From: Porticoccus sp.
GTDB lineage: Bacteria > Pseudomonadota > Gammaproteobacteria > Pseudomonadales > Porticoccaceae
Reading direction: 5' to 3'
DNA length: 7,161 bases
NCBI GenBank assembly: GCA_011049795.1
Contig: DRHD01000127.1
Span: 1-7,161 of the forward strand
Part shown: piece by piece, positions 4,355-7,161 of the stretch
How the letters are laid out: each line of letters starts with the position of its first letter
Position numbering within the stretch: the stretch's first letter is position 1
Notes under the pieces: generated by a model
The model's database searches: none
What the model was told of the DNA's origin: nothing
Seen by the model: only the letters and a program-made list of their open reading frames with translations
Position numbers and translations under genes: made by a program

Positions 4355-7161
4355 ATGAAAGCCATTATTCAATTTTTTATTAACCGCCCGCTGCTGGTTA
4401 ACCTGATCATGGTATTGGTATTTGTGGTCGGCTTCCTCAGCGTTGGCAATATGCGCTACGAGTACAACCCCAAAGTCGATATGGGCTCAGTTAACATCAC
4501 CACGGTTCGAGCCGGCTCCGGCCCAGAAGATATTGAACTGGCTATAACGCTACCTCTCGAAGAAGAACTGCTCAAAGTTGAAGGCATCAAAAAACTTTAT
4601 TCCAGAAGCATGGAAGGCGTATCCGTCATTATGGTTCGGCTTGAGGTAGACCTTGACGACAAGCAGGCAGTATTAAGTGACATTCAAAAAGCGGTGGATC
4701 GTGCCGCCGCCCGCCTGCCCAACGACCTTATCGAAAAGCCCTTAGTAGAAGAATTATCAACGCTGATCACTCCTGTTATTGAAGTCCATGTGGTCGGGGA
4801 CGTACCTGAAAAACTACTACGAACGGTTGCCCGTAACGTTAGTGATGGTCTTCGTGAGGTTGATGGTATTGCCAGCGTCATCAAACAAGGTTATCGCAGG
4901 CCTGAAGTTAAAATCCAACTTTCACCGGAGAAACTGTTACAACTCGGTATCAGTCATGATGAAATTATAACGGCCGTACGTCATCGTAATGTCCGCGACA
5001 GCGGCGGTTCGGTTGAGTCTTTCACCACCGATAAAAAGGTTGTCGCCGTTGGTCAGTTCAGCCAACCCAAGGACGTTGCCAACGTCATTATACGCAGTGC
5101 AGAACCAGGCAATGCGGTACGTATCAGCGATATTGCTGAAGTTGTTGAAGGCTTTGAAGACTGGCAAGTACAGTCACGCACCGATGGCCAATTAAGCATT
5201 GCCATGCTAGCAAGAAAAAAAGCGTCCGTGGATGAATTACATACTGCACAGTCGGTGAAAGATTATATCAATGAAATAAAAAACACATTACCCGTAGGCG
5301 TTGAGTTAAAACTGGTTAACGATATGTCGAGACTGACACAAAATATGCTGGATGTGTTAGTCGGCAATGCCCTGCTGGGTCTGTTATCCGTGTTCGTGAT
5401 TTTGTGTTTTTCTCTCAATATTCGCTTTGCCATGTGGGTCGCGGTGGGTATCCCCTTCGCTATTATCTTGACTTTTTTATTGTGCAGTGCCGTTGGTATT
5501 ACGATAAACAGTATCACCCTTACAGCAATTATTTTGCTGATGGGCATTCTGGTTGACGATGCAGTCGTCGTCAGTGAAAACACCCAGCGCTTGCGCGAAG
5601 CAAATATTCCTGCGGCTCAAGCCAGCTTACAAGGTGCGAGTGAAGTGTCACAACCCGTCATTTTTAGTGCGCTAACAACCATGCTGGCTTTTTTACCGTT
5701 GTTATTTATGTCCGGCCCCGACGCCGCTTTTATGGTCAGCTTTCCGATCACGGTGATATTGTTACTGGCAGCGTCACTCTTTGAAAGCCAATGCCTGCTG
5801 CCCTCTCATTTAGCGCACACCCGCATAAAACTAACAACAAATGACAATAGCTGGTTCATCCAACTAAGCGCCCGCTATCGCCGCTTTATCTATAGATTAT
5901 TAAGGCATCGGTATTTAACGATTACAGGCTTTATCCTTTTATTTATTGGCGTGTTGATTTTTGGCGCACTCACTATCCATTTCGACCTTTACCCGGAACC
6001 CGATATCGATACGGTGAACATTAAAGTAGAACTCCCTACCGGTAGCAATTTTGATAACACCGTAGAACGGGTTAAACAGATAGAACAACAAGTCCGCGCT
6101 CAAATTGATGCCAACGATTTATTAAATATCAATACTCAAATCGGCCACCATGACACCGATATTTATGGTGCCGTTGAAGGCAGAAACGAAGCCTGGGCCG
6201 TCATCTCAATTTATCTTAAACCTGTCGGCCAACGAGAAACCGATACTCTGGAATTAACCCAAAAACTTCAGCGTTGGGCGAACAACCAACAAGGCTACAA
6301 ATCCTTAACCGTTCAAGCGCAAACCGATGTGCCCGTTGTTGGCAAAGCCGTGGAAGTGGAAATCATTAGCAATGGGGATGAACGCTTTGAACTGGCCACG
6401 CAATTACAACAATGGTTAAGCCAGCAGCCCAACGTTACTCACAGCTGGACCAGCTACAATCCCGGCAAAGATATTCTGGATTTACAAATCAATTATCCTC
6501 TGCTCGCATCCAGAAACCTGACCGTAGCCAATGTCACTCAAGCGGTGCGCATAGCTCTGGACGGCGAATTGATTGATGAATTACAAACTCTGGACGAGAG
6601 GGTTCGCTACCGCTTACAGCTGCCACCCTCGCAAAGTAGCTCCCTCGATACGCTGGAAAATCTCGCCATTATTAACCCTTTAGGACAGGCGATTTATTTA
6701 AAATCTGTCGCTGATTTTAAATTGCGCCCCGGCGAAGCAGACATCAAACATTATCTGGGAAAACGTACTATTACCGTGTATGCCGATATCGATCGTGATG
6801 CAAGCAGCGTCGACGAAGTCAATGCCCAAGTGAAAACCTTTATCTCGGAACAACAGTGGGCCCAAAACTATCCATCGGTGCGTATCTGGCAAGGTGGAGA
6901 AATTGAACAAACTCAAGAAGCGTTAAAAAATCTAGGCGATGCTTATTTAATTTGTATCCTGAGTATTTTTGCTCTGCTGATTATTTTGTTTAATTCGTTA
7001 TTACAACCACTGATTATTATGTTCTGCCTACCCTTTGGTTTAATCGGAGTGATCATCGGCTTCGGCATTCAAGATATCACTATGGGTATGATGGCAGTGA
7101 CCGGTGTTATTGGCTTAATGGGTGTACTGGTAAACGACTCACTGGTGTTAGTACACACCCT
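4355..7161 (+). CDS. RND family efflux transporter permease, C-terminal end cut by the window edge
   Basis: An unbroken frame of 935 residues runs off the right edge; RND pumps usually have 1,020-1,050, so about 100 residues holding the last two membrane helices are missing. TM1 (about 10-31) begins with FFINRPLLVNLI, typical of the family, followed by the first large periplasmic loop. TM2-TM6 fall near 337-356, 361-384, 388-409, 434-453 and 459-478. TM4 carries GILVDDAVVVSEN with Asp401 and Asp402, equal to the proton-carrying Asp407/Asp408 of AcrB. TM7 lies near 520-543, the second periplasmic loop to about 860, TM8 and TM9 near 863-905. TM10 contains GVLVNDSLVLV (923-933), where Asn927 replaces the AcrB Lys940. 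The aspartate pair argues for proton-driven export of an organic compound over the heavy-metal branch. It forms a pair with the adaptor gene 57 bases upstream. ATG 4355 is the only start after an in-frame TAA at 4331; its ribosome site is poor. Confidence 0.94.
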   Translation, partial: MKAIIQFFINRPLLVNLIMVLVFVVGFLSVGNMRYEYNPKVDMGSVNITTVRAGSGPEDIELAITLPLEEELLKVEGIKKLYSRSMEGVSVIMVRLEVDLDDKQAVLSDIQKAVDRAAARLPNDLIEKPLVEELSTLITPVIEVHVVGDVPEKLLRTVARNVSDGLREVDGIASVIKQGYRRPEVKIQLSPEKLLQLGISHDEIITAVRHRNVRDSGGSVESFTTDKKVVAVGQFSQPKDVANVIIRSAEPGNAVRISDIAEVVEGFEDWQVQSRTDGQLSIAMLARKKASVDELHTAQSVKDYINEIKNTLPVGVELKLVNDMSRLTQNMLDVLVGNALLGLLSVFVILCFSLNIRFAMWVAVGIPFAIILTFLLCSAVGITINSITLTAIILLMGILVDDAVVVSENTQRLREANIPAAQASLQGASEVSQPVIFSALTTMLAFLPLLFMSGPDAAFMVSFPITVILLLAASLFESQCLLPSHLAHTRIKLTTNDNSWFIQLSARYRRFIYRLLRHRYLTITGFILLFIGVLIFGALTIHFDLYPEPDIDTVNIKVELPTGSNFDNTVERVKQIEQQVRAQIDANDLLNINTQIGHHDTDIYGAVEGRNEAWAVISIYLKPVGQRETDTLELTQKLQRWANNQQGYKSLTVQAQTDVPVVGKAVEVEIISNGDERFELATQLQQWLSQQPNVTHSWTSYNPGKDILDLQINYPLLASRNLTVANVTQAVRIALDGELIDELQTLDERVRYRLQLPPSQSSSLDTLENLAIINPLGQAIYLKSVADFKLRPGEADIKHYLGKRTITVYADIDRDASSVDEVNAQVKTFISEQQWAQNYPSVRIWQGGEIEQTQEALKNLGDAYLICILSIFALLIILFNSLLQPLIIMFCLPFGLIGVIIGFGIQDITMGMMAVTGVIGLMGVLVNDSLVLVHT

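Noticed and set aside
5263..5583. Minus-strand open frame of 106 codons inside the pump gene
   Set aside because: It lies wholly within the uninterrupted pump frame and has no recognisable feature.

Overview
The window reads as ordinary protein-coding chromosome from a gram-negative bacterium, most likely a gammaproteobacterium. The evidence is a Tat-type leader, a lipoprotein adaptor with an RND pump (both need an inner/outer membrane envelope), and a regulator strikingly like Escherichia coli AraC. Base composition and codon use look even and moderate in GC throughout. I see no rRNA, tRNA, insertion sequence, CRISPR array or prophage remnant. The taxon is inferred from protein flavour only.

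There are two divergent transcription units separated by about 176 bases. The left unit runs on the minus strand. It encodes a Tat-exported small subunit of the gluconate 2-dehydrogenase subunit 3 family (992 to 393), followed by the N-terminal 111 residues of an FAD-dependent GMC oxidoreductase (335 to the left edge). In this family the small subunit carries the Tat signal for the flavoprotein, giving a periplasmic sugar or polyol dehydrogenase.

The right unit runs on the plus strand: an AraC-type regulator (1169-2278), a membrane-anchored ThuA-like protein (2311-3144), an RND periplasmic adaptor lipoprotein (about 3167-4297) and an RND inner-membrane pump (4355 to the right edge, missing its last two or so membrane helices). 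Gaps are 32, 22 (or an 8-base overlap) and 57 bases with no terminator seen, so all four may be one operon. No outer-membrane factor lies inside the window.

The most informative observation concerns the regulator. After an extra 87-residue N-terminal segment, its effector domain lines up without gaps against E. coli AraC, as I recall that sequence. It keeps the residues that contact L-arabinose, which predicts a pyranose-sugar effector. A sugar-sensing regulator placed between a GMC dehydrogenase and a ThuA protein suggests a periplasmic sugar-oxidation module, possibly of the 3-keto-glycoside type. The adaptor and pump may be co-transcribed with it. I see no clearly undescribed system; the items worth a second look are the regulator extension, the gene combination and the altered proton-relay residue in the pump.
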